Below are positions 44,095 through 52,821 of a DNA stretch of 64,000 bases, in pieces. The notes below the pieces were generated by a model. That model saw only the letters and a program-made list of their open reading frames with translations. It was not told where the DNA came from and did not search any database. The stretch is from the NCBI RefSeq assembly GCF_000400715.1, contig NZ_KE007347.1, positions 1,125,680-1,189,679 of the forward strand, given 5' to 3'. How positions within the stretch are numbered: the stretch's first letter is position 1; the number at the start of each line of letters is the position of its first letter. The translations under genes and the position numbers were made by a program. The DNA is from Acinetobacter genomosp. 15BJ. Its GTDB lineage: Bacteria > Pseudomonadota > Gammaproteobacteria > Pseudomonadales > Moraxellaceae.

Positions 44095-46503
44095 ATGAAG
44101 TTTGAACGTGGTATTGGTTTTCTAGCACTCATTTTCTCAATGTTAGTGATAGGTGTCTTTGTTGCTTTTAGTATCTATCTGATCCGCTTGGATAATATTA
44201 TTCGTGACAAGTTTGAAGGTCAGCGTTGGGACATCCCTGCCAAGGTGTTTGCTCGCCCATTAGAAATCTATTCTAGTGCACCGATTACTCAAGAGAATTT
44301 TACCCAAGAGTTAAAATTACTGGGTTACAAAAACACGGCAAATTACGACAAGTCTGGTAGCTATGTGGTACAAGGCAACCAGATGTATGTACATACCCGC
44401 GGTTTTGACTATGGCGATAGTAATGAACCTGAGCAAGTGTTAGAACTTGCTTTCGCTGATGGTCAGGTGAGTGAAATCCGTTCAACCAAGCCTTCGAATA
44501 CAGGTGTCGCTCGTTTAGAGCCTTTATTGATTGGTGGTATCTATCCACAGCACAATGAAGACCGCGTTCTGATCAAATTAAATAAAGTGCCAAAAACCCT
44601 GATTGAAGCACTAATTTCAACAGAAGATCGTAACTTCTATCATCACCATGGTATTTCGATCCGTGGTACAGCACGTGCTTTAGTGAGTAATGCCACAGGT
44701 GGTCGCCGTCAAGGTGGTTCGACCTTAACGCAGCAGTTGGTTAAAAACTTCTATCTCTCCCCAGAGAAAACGCTGAAACGTAAGGTCAATGAAGCACTCA
44801 TGTCGCTGTTGATCGAATTACATTACAGTAAAGATGAAATTCTGGAAGCTTACCTAAATGAAGTGAACCTCGGCCAAAATGGTAGCTACTCGATCAATGG
44901 CTATGGCTTAGCGTCACAGTTTTACTTTGGTTTACCTTTGCGTGAACTGAATATTTCGCAACAGGCCTATCTGGTTGGTCTGGTTCAAGGTCCTTCTTTA
45001 TATAACCCTTGGCGTAATCCAGAAGCTGCGAAAAAACGTCGTGATGTTGTGTTAAATAACATGATGGTGATGGGCTATTTAACCGAAGCTGAATATCAAG
45101 ACGAAATTGCCCGTCCTTTAAATGTAGTGAGTAAACCGACTCTAGGCCCTGCAAAATTCCCAGATTTCTTAGATATTGTGCGTCGTCAACTCCGTACCGA
45201 ATATCAAGAAAGTGATATTACCAATCAAGGCTTAAGAATTTTCACCACTCTTGATCCTATTGCGCAAACACAAGTACAAAATGCATTTAAAAGCACTGTC
45301 GATCGTTTAGCCAAAGCCAACCCTGCCCGTTTGAAAAACTTACAAGGTGCAGTATTGGTTGCTCATCCTGAAAATGGTGAATTGGTTGCAGCCGTGGGTT
45401 CAACTCAAGACTTTACAGGCTTTAACCGTGCCTTAGATGCTAAGCGCCAAGTGGGTTCATTGCTGAAACCAATTATTTATTTAAATGCAATCGAATCTGG
45501 GCGCTATACATGGGCAAGCCCAATTGAAGACAGTGCGGTCAATATTCCGATTGATGGCGACAAGAGCTGGACACCAAAGAACTACAGTGGTGGTGAACAT
45601 GGTGTTGTGCCAATGCAACAAGCATTAGCAAATTCATACAACCTGTCTACTGTACGCTTAGCCAATGAATTTGGTTTATCTGCATTCAGCAATAAGCTCA
45701 AACAGTTCGGGGTTAGTTCTGATATCCCTGCTTACCCTTCGATTTACCTTGGTGCTGTAAATATGTCACCAATGGAGGTATTAAGCATTTACGGTAATTT
45801 TGCGACGGGCGGCTTTAAATATCCACCACGCTCAATTCGTACCGTTGTCGATGCCAAAGGACATTTACTGGAACGTTATGGTCTGAATGTCCAACAAACC
45901 ATTGATCCTGCTGCTGCATACATTATTAATTATGGTTTACAACAAGTGATGCGTTCTGGTACGGGGCGTTCTGCATATAACAGCCTACCAGAATCACTGA
46001 ATTTAGCTGGTAAATCAGGAACTACCAATGATACTAGAGACTCATGGTTTGCGGGTTATTCAGGTAATCATGTTGCTGTAGTGTGGTTAGGTCTGGATGA
46101 CAATAAAGTCACTGGCTTAACAGGTTCTTCAGGCGCATTACCGGTTTGGACCAATGTGATGCGTCAATTGCGCCAAGAGCCTGTCAATCTGCGTCAAACG
46201 GATAATGTTCAATGGCAATGGATTGATAGCGCCAGCGGTGATTTATCAGCACAAGGTTGTGATGGTGCAATGTATATTCCATTGTTGCGTCAAACCGTGC
46301 CACGTCGTGCAACCCTTTGTGGTCAATCTCACTACGAAGTCGAACCGACCTATATTCCACAGTCGGAAGAAACTCCTGCTGATGATCATAATGACGGTAT
46401 AAGTAACTATATTCGTGAAAGTGAAAACCAGATGGATACAGATTTATCTAATCGTCAACCAAGCCGCGTTATTTCAAGCGGCAGTTATAGTGGCGACAAC
46501 TAA
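44095..46503 (+). CDS. mrcB: Penicillin-binding protein 1B (bifunctional)
   Basis: 802 residues: one N-terminal membrane helix, a UvrB-like/UB2H region, a family 51 glycosyltransferase domain (TEDRNFYHHHGIS, GGSTLTQQLVKN) and a transpeptidase domain with SxxK in GSLLKPIIYL, SYN and KSGTTNDTRD. It polymerises and cross-links peptidoglycan at the periplasmic face. Acinetobacter PBP1b shows the same YSSAPITQEN-type N-terminal domain. It is followed 22 bases on by a TPR lipoprotein gene. Confidence 0.95.
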   Translation: MKFERGIGFLALIFSMLVIGVFVAFSIYLIRLDNIIRDKFEGQRWDIPAKVFARPLEIYSSAPITQENFTQELKLLGYKNTANYDKSGSYVVQGNQMYVHTRGFDYGDSNEPEQVLELAFADGQVSEIRSTKPSNTGVARLEPLLIGGIYPQHNEDRVLIKLNKVPKTLIEALISTEDRNFYHHHGISIRGTARALVSNATGGRRQGGSTLTQQLVKNFYLSPEKTLKRKVNEALMSLLIELHYSKDEILEAYLNEVNLGQNGSYSINGYGLASQFYFGLPLRELNISQQAYLVGLVQGPSLYNPWRNPEAAKKRRDVVLNNMMVMGYLTEAEYQDEIARPLNVVSKPTLGPAKFPDFLDIVRRQLRTEYQESDITNQGLRIFTTLDPIAQTQVQNAFKSTVDRLAKANPARLKNLQGAVLVAHPENGELVAAVGSTQDFTGFNRALDAKRQVGSLLKPIIYLNAIESGRYTWASPIEDSAVNIPIDGDKSWTPKNYSGGEHGVVPMQQALANSYNLSTVRLANEFGLSAFSNKLKQFGVSSDIPAYPSIYLGAVNMSPMEVLSIYGNFATGGFKYPPRSIRTVVDAKGHLLERYGLNVQQTIDPAAAYIINYGLQQVMRSGTGRSAYNSLPESLNLAGKSGTTNDTRDSWFAGYSGNHVAVVWLGLDDNKVTGLTGSSGALPVWTNVMRQLRQEPVNLRQTDNVQWQWIDSASGDLSAQGCDGAMYIPLLRQTVPRRATLCGQSHYEVEPTYIPQSEETPADDHNDGISNYIRESENQMDTDLSNRQPSRVISSGSYSGDN

Positions 46504-46524
46504 GTTGACAAAAGGATACTTGGC

Positions 46525-47079
46525 ATGATGAAAAAAATTACTGTGATCGCTGGCTTATTGTTATTGGCAGGCTGTACCACAGCACCTGAAAAAAGCACCA
46601 AGCCAACAAACCAAACACCGACCAATAACTCACAGAAGAAGGTCACCCAACCTTCTTCTGGTGTAAAAATTACGCCTTATGAACAGAAAGAGATTAAACG
46701 TCAAAGTGTGCCTGTGGTTGTGCCACAGCAAAAAGTTCAGCAAAAGTTTAATGATGGCAGTCAACTGCCCGCATTTAAAACCTTAATGCAAAAAACGCAA
46801 GTGGCATATAAACAGCAGCAACTCGCAGAAGCTGAGCGTTATGCTCTACAAGCACAACGGATTGCGCCGCAAGCCACAGAAACTTATCTGTATTTGGCAA
46901 TGATTGCTGATCAGCGCAAAGAATATGCCAATGCCGAAGCATTGGCACGTCGTGGCTTAAGTTATGCGCAAAGCAACGCCATGAAGAAACAGCTTTGGTT
47001 GATCATTCTGAAAGCCAGTGAAGCCCGTGGCCATACCATTAAGACCCAAGAAGCGCGTAGGACTATTCAGACACTCTGA
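46525..47079 (+). CDS. TPR-containing lipoprotein
   Basis: 184 residues. Lipoprotein signal MMKKITVIAGLLLLAGC (lipobox LAGC), a Thr/Asn/Pro/Gln-rich linker (about 20-75) and a C-terminal tetratricopeptide-like helical domain (TETYLYLAMIADQRKEYANA is the clearest repeat). It lies 22 bases after mrcB. This recalls outer-membrane lipoprotein activators of PBP1b such as LpoB, but its fold differs, so a role in assisting PBP1b is only inferred from position. Confidence 0.75.
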   Translation: MMKKITVIAGLLLLAGCTTAPEKSTKPTNQTPTNNSQKKVTQPSSGVKITPYEQKEIKRQSVPVVVPQQKVQQKFNDGSQLPAFKTLMQKTQVAYKQQQLAEAERYALQAQRIAPQATETYLYLAMIADQRKEYANAEALARRGLSYAQSNAMKKQLWLIILKASEARGHTIKTQEARRTIQTL

Positions 47080-47081
47080 TC

Positions 47082-47993
47082 TTAGTCAGTTGAACTAAAC
47101 TGACGAATCCCTGCAAGCCCATAAGCATGATGCTTTTGGGCTTGTTCTAAATCTGCGGGAGCAACACCACCTAAGGCAAATACAGGAATATCACTGTTCT
47201 GTACCAGATCTGCAAAACCATTCCACCCCAATCCCTGTGCTTCAGGGTGCGTTTCTGTCGCGTTAACAGGGCTTAAAAATACCGCATCACAGCCAATTTG
47301 ATGCGCATGCTGCAACGACACAGCATCATGGCAAGCCGCAATAAAACGTTTCCCTACAATCAATCCAGCCTTATTTAAATCCATCAATTGTGATTGTTTC
47401 AGGTGAATGGTTTGAATTTTTGCTTGTAGATCGCTGCTCAACTGCTCCCACAGCGCATAATTGACAATCAGCCGCAAATATTCTGCATCGGTTAAGCGCT
47501 GTAATTGTGATTCAATCTGCACTTGATCTTCTAAAGATGTACGCCAATAGAACAAAGCAGACTGTTGTGATATTTGAGAAAGTTGATCGCTGATTTGAAT
47601 CAAATGTGGCCAACTTAAGCGCTGTAAAATTGCAGCATTGGCTTTAGGGAAATTTAAGTTAGCCAACTGATCACGGTGATACCAAGCCCACGGTTGATGA
47701 ATAAGCCCAAGTAATTCATCAGGTACATAAGCATGGAATAAATGCAGATTAACGATCAGGTCATCATATTCATGACGAATCAGATCAAATGCATGCCAAT
47801 CTTTTAGACCAATGCCAACTTCTTCATAAATTTCACGCCGACAAGCCTGCTCAGGGCTTTCCCCTTGTTCAACTTTTCCGCCAGGAAATTCATGTTTGTT
47901 GCCCTGATGTTGGTTTTCTTGTCTCCAACCCACTAAAACTTTAGTTTTGTGTAATAAAATTGCGATCGCAACATCAACTGTAGCCTTTGTCAT
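47082..47993 (-). CDS. Nudix hydrolase fused to a ThiE-like domain
   Basis: 303 residues. The N-terminal 140 residues are a MutT-type Nudix domain with the full box (GGKVEQGESPEQACRREIYE then EVG). The C-terminal 150 residues are a thiamine phosphate synthase-like TIM barrel (RFIAACHDAVSLQHA, AVFLSPVNAT, IPVFALGGVAP). Such fusions occur in Pseudomonas and relatives and are annotated as 8-oxo-dGTP diphosphatase with ThiE domain. The ThiE part may not make TMP, because catalytic residues cannot be confirmed here. Convergent with the TPR gene (2 bp gap). Confidence 0.85.
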   Translation of the reverse strand: MTKATVDVAIAILLHKTKVLVGWRQENQHQGNKHEFPGGKVEQGESPEQACRREIYEEVGIGLKDWHAFDLIRHEYDDLIVNLHLFHAYVPDELLGLIHQPWAWYHRDQLANLNFPKANAAILQRLSWPHLIQISDQLSQISQQSALFYWRTSLEDQVQIESQLQRLTDAEYLRLIVNYALWEQLSSDLQAKIQTIHLKQSQLMDLNKAGLIVGKRFIAACHDAVSLQHAHQIGCDAVFLSPVNATETHPEAQGLGWNGFADLVQNSDIPVFALGGVAPADLEQAQKHHAYGLAGIRQFSSTD

Positions 47994-48104
47994 AACCGTT
48001 TAAAATCTCTCAGCTTTTCAGATTCATTCTAAGGAATTCCACGCGGCATTCCCATGTCAAAAAATAAAATTAATAGATGATTTTGTAAATTCTTAAAATT
48101 TCCG

Positions 48105-48134
48105 TTGACAGGTCTATTCGATAATGATTATCAT
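48105..48134 (+). promoter_or_regulatory. Promoter of hemP
   Basis: TTGACA (48105-48110) and TATCAT (48129-48134) spaced by 18 bases fit a sigma-70 promoter; its -10 region is covered by the Fur box. Confidence 0.7.
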
Positions 48135-48138
48135 TTAA
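48120..48138. promoter_or_regulatory. Fur box of hemP
   Basis: GATAATGATTATCATTTAA matches the Fur consensus in nearly all positions and overlaps the -10 box, so iron should repress hemP. Confidence 0.88.
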
Positions 48139-48170
48139 AACATTAAAAAACACACCACGGAGCATAACAA

Positions 48171-48341
48171 ATGAACGCACCATTCAGCCTATTTACTCGT
48201 AGTACCGATGCAGCTCAATCATTGCCAATGTTGCATTCAAACAACCTTTTTGCCTTAGGTCGCGAAATCCGCATCATGCATGCTGGTGAGGAATATCGCT
48301 TACGTTTAACCCGTAATAATCGCCTGATTTTAACGAAGTAA
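48171..48341 (+). CDS. hemP: Hemin uptake protein HemP
   Basis: A 56-residue protein encoded by a short frame after a CACGGAGC ribosome-binding site (GGAG). The C-terminus (GEEYRLRLTRNNRLILTK) carries the family signature RLxxxxRLILTK. HemP is a small cytosolic protein that promotes expression of haem-uptake genes in several proteobacteria. It is an orphan here: no haem receptor lies nearby. A Fur box overlaps its promoter and a terminator follows. Confidence 0.9.
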   Translation: MNAPFSLFTRSTDAAQSLPMLHSNNLFALGREIRIMHAGEEYRLRLTRNNRLILTK

Positions 48342-48379
48342 TATAATAATAATCGGACAATAACAAAAAACGTGGGAAT

Positions 48380-48412
48380 AGCAGTATGTCAGCGCATACT
48401 GCTTTTTTAGTT
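48380..48412 (+). terminator. Intrinsic terminator of hemP
   Basis: AGCAGTATG and CATACTGCT form a 9-bp stem with a 6-nt loop, followed by T6, about 40 bases past the hemP stop. Confidence 0.9.
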
Positions 48413-48425
48413 TGTCCACATTCAT

Positions 48426-49775
48426 TTAAGCGACTAAGCTTCTAAGCAATATGCTGACTTTTAGACCACCGTATTGAGACTGTTCAAACTGAATTTTGCC
48501 TTGATGCAACTCAATAATTTTGCTGCAAATGGATAAACCCAAGCCAGAGCCTTGTGTTTTGCTTCCCAAAGCCCGATAAAAACGTTCACCCAAACGTGCC
48601 AAACTTTCTGTATCCATTCCTTGCCCTTCATTTTCTACAATCAAAGCCAAACATTGTTGCTGTTGCTGTTGCTGTAAAGTGATATAGACTTGTCCATGTT
48701 CTGACGTATATCGAATGGCATTGTCCACAAGGTTTCGAACACAGGTAAAGATTAACTGCTGATTCGCAAGAATCTGACCCTGCAGATCTGCTGCAGCCTG
48801 CCAATGCAATTGGATATGCTTTTCCTTGGCAAATAAGTGAAGTGCCTGTATTACCTCTTCAACACTCTCCTGCATCGAAAAATAAGTTTTCGGCAAATTT
48901 TCCGCGTGCTCTGGGTCCAAACGTGCCAATAACAATAAATTCTCTAAAATTTGAATACCACGGCTTACATCCTGCTGCATTTGGGTAAAGTCAGCTGCGC
49001 GTTCTGGATATTTACGCTGCAATAACTGCAAACGCATTTGAATCGCAGATAAAGGTGAACGTAGCTCATGCGATGCATCCGCGGTAAAACGTTGTTCAGC
49101 CTGTAGTGACTGATCTAAGCGCTGTAATAAGCGATTGAGCTGACCCAACATCGGTTGTAGTTCTTTTAACTCCACCTCACCCGCTTGAACGGGAGTAAGA
49201 TCATCCACATTCTTGGCCGAGATTTGCTTTGATAATTGATGAATCACGCTAAATTGTCGCTTGATCAGGAAATGCAGCATGATCCACTGCATTAACCACA
49301 CCAAAATTAAGACCAGTGCATATCCCATAAAGCTATGCAGCAAATCTTGAAAACGCTCTTCTAAAGGTTGCAATATCAACACTTGCATATGCGAATTTTC
49401 ATCTTCACCCGCATAACTTCGCCATAGCTGCCCTTTCTGCCAAATCAAACCGTAATCGCCATGTGCTGCATCAATCAAGCTGTAATACTGTTGATCGAGT
49501 TGAAAGTCTTTTGACTGGGTGAGTACCTGCTGTTGATTGCTCAAACGATATTGAATATCAAACTGATCACTGAGTTCATCAATTTGCTGCCCAGAGGAAG
49601 TGGTTAAATCCGCGATAAGCAGCATATCTGAAATCTCATCCATGATTTCATCTTGTACTTGCATGGTTTGGTAAACAGAAATGACCGCGAATAAAAGCAA
49701 TGCCACACATCCTGCAACGATGGAGCTGATTAACGAAGTTTTGACCAGTTTGCTTTGTAAGGACAGCACTTTCAT
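48426..49775 (-). CDS. qseC: Two-component sensor histidine kinase, QseC-like
   Basis: 449 residues: an N-terminal membrane helix (SLISSIVAGCVALLLFAVISV), a periplasmic loop (about 35-150), a second helix (GYALVLILVWLMQWIMLHF), HAMP, the H-box HELRSPLSAIQMRL (phospho-His), and the ATP-binding N box (CVRNLVDNAIRYT) and G box (GSGLGLSI). The downstream order ygiW-qseB-qseC matches the E. coli locus. It overlaps nothing; four bases separate it from the regulator gene. Confidence 0.75.
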   Translation of the reverse strand: MKVLSLQSKLVKTSLISSIVAGCVALLLFAVISVYQTMQVQDEIMDEISDMLLIADLTTSSGQQIDELSDQFDIQYRLSNQQQVLTQSKDFQLDQQYYSLIDAAHGDYGLIWQKGQLWRSYAGEDENSHMQVLILQPLEERFQDLLHSFMGYALVLILVWLMQWIMLHFLIKRQFSVIHQLSKQISAKNVDDLTPVQAGEVELKELQPMLGQLNRLLQRLDQSLQAEQRFTADASHELRSPLSAIQMRLQLLQRKYPERAADFTQMQQDVSRGIQILENLLLLARLDPEHAENLPKTYFSMQESVEEVIQALHLFAKEKHIQLHWQAAADLQGQILANQQLIFTCVRNLVDNAIRYTSEHGQVYITLQQQQQQQCLALIVENEGQGMDTESLARLGERFYRALGSKTQGSGLGLSICSKIIELHQGKIQFEQSQYGGLKVSILLRSLVA

Positions 49776-49779
49776 TCTG

Positions 49780-50439
49780 TTATTCCTGATGCATGCGATA
49801 GCCTAAACCACGGATGGTTTTGATATATTGCCCACCAATTTTCTTTCGAATTTGATATATAAACACTTCAATGGCATTACTTTCAATTTCATCCCCCCAT
49901 GCATATAAAGACTCTTCCAGTTGTTCCCGTGTCAAAATATGATCAGGCTTTTGCATGAGTTTATGTAAAATCTGAAATTCCTTCGCAGTCAGATTTATGG
50001 CCTGCCCTGCTTTACTCAGTGTTTTGGCTTGTGGGTCTAGCTGTAAATCGGAAAAATTCAGGTACTGCCCCGCTTGGGCTTGATGCTGGCGTAATTGTGA
50101 ACGAACCCGTGCCGATAACTCCTCTAAATTAAATGGCTTGACCAAATAATCATTAGCACCAAGGTCTAAGCCTTCGACCCGATCATGTATATGATCTTTG
50201 GCCGTAATAAAAATAACTGGAGTTTTGCTATCCTGACGGCGAATCGCTTTGAGAATGTCATCACCTGTGGCCTGTGGTAAACCCCGATCCAATAAGATGC
50301 AATCATATTGATGTTGTTCTACCGCCAAGATCGCATGATCACCACGTTCAACCCAATCGACGCTATAACCATCCATCTCTAACCAGTCTTTAATACTCTC
50401 TGCCTGAGAGGCATCATCTTCAGCCAATAAAATTCGCAT
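49780..50439 (-). CDS. qseB: Two-component response regulator, QseB-like (OmpR family)
   Basis: 219 residues: receiver domain with Asp51 region (CILLDRGLPQATGDDIL) and the conserved Lys (NDYLVKPF), then a winged-helix DNA-binding domain (LTAKEFQILHKLMQKPDHIL, RGLGYRM). It pairs with the adjacent kinase. PmrA is similar in sequence, but the ygiW gene upstream favours the QseB reading. Confidence 0.75.
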   Translation of the reverse strand: MRILLAEDDASQAESIKDWLEMDGYSVDWVERGDHAILAVEQHQYDCILLDRGLPQATGDDILKAIRRQDSKTPVIFITAKDHIHDRVEGLDLGANDYLVKPFNLEELSARVRSQLRQHQAQAGQYLNFSDLQLDPQAKTLSKAGQAINLTAKEFQILHKLMQKPDHILTREQLEESLYAWGDEIESNAIEVFIYQIRKKIGGQYIKTIRGLGYRMHQE

Positions 50440-50491
50440 AAAATAATCCTCTCTCTTGATCTATAACATTTTTCTGAGAATAAAGCATAAG

Positions 50492-50520
50492 CAAAAAACC
50501 ACATGATTGTCATGTGGCCT
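50492..50520 (-). terminator. Intrinsic terminator of ygiW
   Basis: CCACATGA and TCATGTGG with a 3-nt loop and T6 on the minus strand; lies between ygiW and qseB, so the two are probably separate transcripts or partly attenuated. Confidence 0.88.
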
Positions 50521-50539
50521 TTTGGGATAATCCGATTGC

Positions 50540-50905
50540 TTAGAATTGAACTTGATCTACATCAACCTCAACACGCTTGGCTGGTTTATAATCAATATCA
50601 ATTTCACCAATCAATGTCACAGGTGTTTTTGCCGATACAGCTTTACCTTGCCATAAGTCATCATCAATATCGACGGTGATTGAACCGGTTTGATCACTAA
50701 ACTGATATTTCTCATCGCCAGTAGCCTTCACCACATAACCTTTTAATTGCACTGGTGTATCATCTTTCATCGTCAATGCTTGTTTAACTGTAGTCGTTTG
50801 AGTTGGTGCTATCGCTTGTTGATTCACAGCATTTGTATTTGCAACTGCAAAAGTTGTCACACCAACCAAACCAGCAATTACTGCAACTTTAGAAATAACA
50901 TTCAT
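50540..50905 (-). CDS. ygiW: YgiW/YdeI-family stress tolerance OB-fold protein
   Basis: 121 residues from the ATG at 50905 (MNVISKVAVIAGLVGVTTFAV, a signal peptide). The mature protein is a BOF (bacterial OB-fold) domain with the family motif QLKGYVVKATGDEKYQFSD and the ITVDIDDDLWQGK segment. In E. coli ygiW is controlled by QseB and acts in stress tolerance; it is encoded just upstream of qseBC here. Confidence 0.85.
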   Translation of the reverse strand: MNVISKVAVIAGLVGVTTFAVANTNAVNQQAIAPTQTTTVKQALTMKDDTPVQLKGYVVKATGDEKYQFSDQTGSITVDIDDDLWQGKAVSAKTPVTLIGEIDIDYKPAKRVEVDVDQVQF

Positions 50906-50994
50906 CTTTATACACCTCATTGTGGCTTCTTCATTTCGATGTAGGCATTAAAACAAATGAAGATGAGGTGAATCTGAAGATTCAAATTTTCTGT

Positions 50995-52803
50995 TTAACT
51001 CAGAGGTACCACGCGTAAAACTTCCTCCAAAGTGGTTACCCCTTCAAGGACTTTACGTGCCCCTGCAATACGTAAGGGCTCAATCCCTTCTTTTTTGGCC
51101 TGTGCTCTTAAATCATTGAGTGTGCAATTTGCACTGATCAACGACTTTGACTCCAAACTAACAGGCATAAACTCATAAATGCCAACACGACCTTTATAAC
51201 CGGTTTGACGACACGCCTCGCACCCCACGGCTTTATACATTGTAGTCGGCATATCCATCATGTAATCAAAAGTGAGATGTTCCCATTCTTGTTCATTGAT
51301 GGCGGTTTGCTGTTTGCAATGTGGACACAGGCGACGTACCAAACGTTGTGCCAATACCCCTAAAATTGTTGCTGCGGTAAGAAACGGCTGGATTCCAAGA
51401 TCGTGCAAGCGAGTCAGACTCGACGGCGCATCGTTAGTATGTAAAGTGGAAAGCACCAAATGCCCTGTTAATGCCGCTTGAATCGCCATATTTGCAGTAT
51501 CATGATCACGAATCTCACCCACCATGATAATGTCAGGGTCTTGACGCATTAAGGCGCGAACCCCATCCGCAAAACCTAATTCAATGTTTGGATTAACCTG
51601 CATTTGGTTAAAGCTTGGCTCCAACATCTCAATTGGATCTTCAATGGTACAAACATTGACCTGTTCTGTTGCCAGCTGTTTTAAAGATGAATACAGCGTG
51701 GTGGTTTTACCTGAACCTGTCGGACCTGTCACCAAGATAATGCCGTGACTGTGCTGAGTGAGTTGCTGCCAACTATGTAATAAATGCCCTTCAAAACCCA
51801 ATTGCTGGAAACTACGTACCAACACTTCTGGGTCAAAGATACGCATCACCAGTTTTTCGCCAAAGGCGGTAGGTAAGGTAGAAAGACGCAATTCTGTTTC
51901 TTGCCCTTTCGGTGTACGCGTTTTTAAGCGTCCATCTTGCGGTTTTCGCTTTTCCGCCACATTCATACGACCCAAGATTTTAATGCGCGAAATTACCGCG
52001 GTGAGCGTATTGGCAGGCATGTTATAGATCGTGTGTAAGACACCATCAATACGGAAACGTACCTTACCTTTATCTTTCCTTGGCTCCAAATGAATATCAC
52101 TGGCGCCTTGCTCGAATGCGAATTGCAGCACCCAATCCACCAGCTTCACAATATGCTGATCATTGGCATCTGGGTTTTGGGTATCACCTAACTGCAATAA
52201 AGCCTCAACGCCTTTATTTTCCCGATCATAAATACTGGCATTTTGCGATGAACTCACCGCCCGACTGACTTGATAGTATTCAACCAGATAACGTTGCAGT
52301 TGCTCGGGATTGAGCAGTACTTTCTCAATTTTCTTTGGCGCTAAGCTTCGTTCCAAATTATTGAGCCATTCAGTGGTAAAGGGCTGATCCGTCCCAATCA
52401 AAATCCGATCTGCGTGTACTTCAACCGCCAGAATATGGTTTCTAGCCGCAAATTCTTGTGACATGACACTGGTTAAAGCAGCCACATCTGCTTTTAGCGG
52501 ATCAATCACAAATAAAGGAATATCTGCTTTTTCAGCTAACCACTGACACAAGCGATTCATCGCTAGCGTGGAACCCACATTGAGTTGATCTTTTAAATTA
52601 AAATTGGCAATCCACTGCAAAGGATGCCATTTCAACTGATCCTTCTGACGATGTGTGGTTTGGATGAGTAACTTATCCCGTTCAGTAATACGACCATCTT
52701 TCAGTAGTTGCTCTAAACACCACGTCACATCAACCGTAAACGAAAAGTTTGCAAATTTTGCCTGCGCTTGTATCACCGTCAGTTCCCCAAATGTATGACT
52801 CAA
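50995..52803 (-). CDS. GspE/PilB-family secretion ATPase
   Basis: 602 residues: an N-terminal GspE-type domain (about 1-200), then the hexameric ATPase with Walker A GPTGSGKTT, Walker B-region DPDIIMVGEIRD, the His box (TGHLVLSTLHTND) and the C4 zinc site (CPHC...CEAC near 510-540). It powers type II secretion or a pilus. In Acinetobacter the type II genes are scattered, with two gspE homologues known in A. baumannii, so GspE is more likely than PilB, but no other secretion gene is adjacent. Confidence 0.8.
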   Translation of the reverse strand: MSHTFGELTVIQAQAKFANFSFTVDVTWCLEQLLKDGRITERDKLLIQTTHRQKDQLKWHPLQWIANFNLKDQLNVGSTLAMNRLCQWLAEKADIPLFVIDPLKADVAALTSVMSQEFAARNHILAVEVHADRILIGTDQPFTTEWLNNLERSLAPKKIEKVLLNPEQLQRYLVEYYQVSRAVSSSQNASIYDRENKGVEALLQLGDTQNPDANDQHIVKLVDWVLQFAFEQGASDIHLEPRKDKGKVRFRIDGVLHTIYNMPANTLTAVISRIKILGRMNVAEKRKPQDGRLKTRTPKGQETELRLSTLPTAFGEKLVMRIFDPEVLVRSFQQLGFEGHLLHSWQQLTQHSHGIILVTGPTGSGKTTTLYSSLKQLATEQVNVCTIEDPIEMLEPSFNQMQVNPNIELGFADGVRALMRQDPDIIMVGEIRDHDTANMAIQAALTGHLVLSTLHTNDAPSSLTRLHDLGIQPFLTAATILGVLAQRLVRRLCPHCKQQTAINEQEWEHLTFDYMMDMPTTMYKAVGCEACRQTGYKGRVGIYEFMPVSLESKSLISANCTLNDLRAQAKKEGIEPLRIAGARKVLEGVTTLEEVLRVVPLS

Positions 52804-52821
52804 TTATTTTTTTAAAGTTTT

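Noticed and set aside
48426..50439. PmrAB identity of the two-component system
   Set aside because: No eptA/pmrC gene is adjacent and ygiW lies upstream, which fits QseBC better; sequence similarity alone does not separate them.
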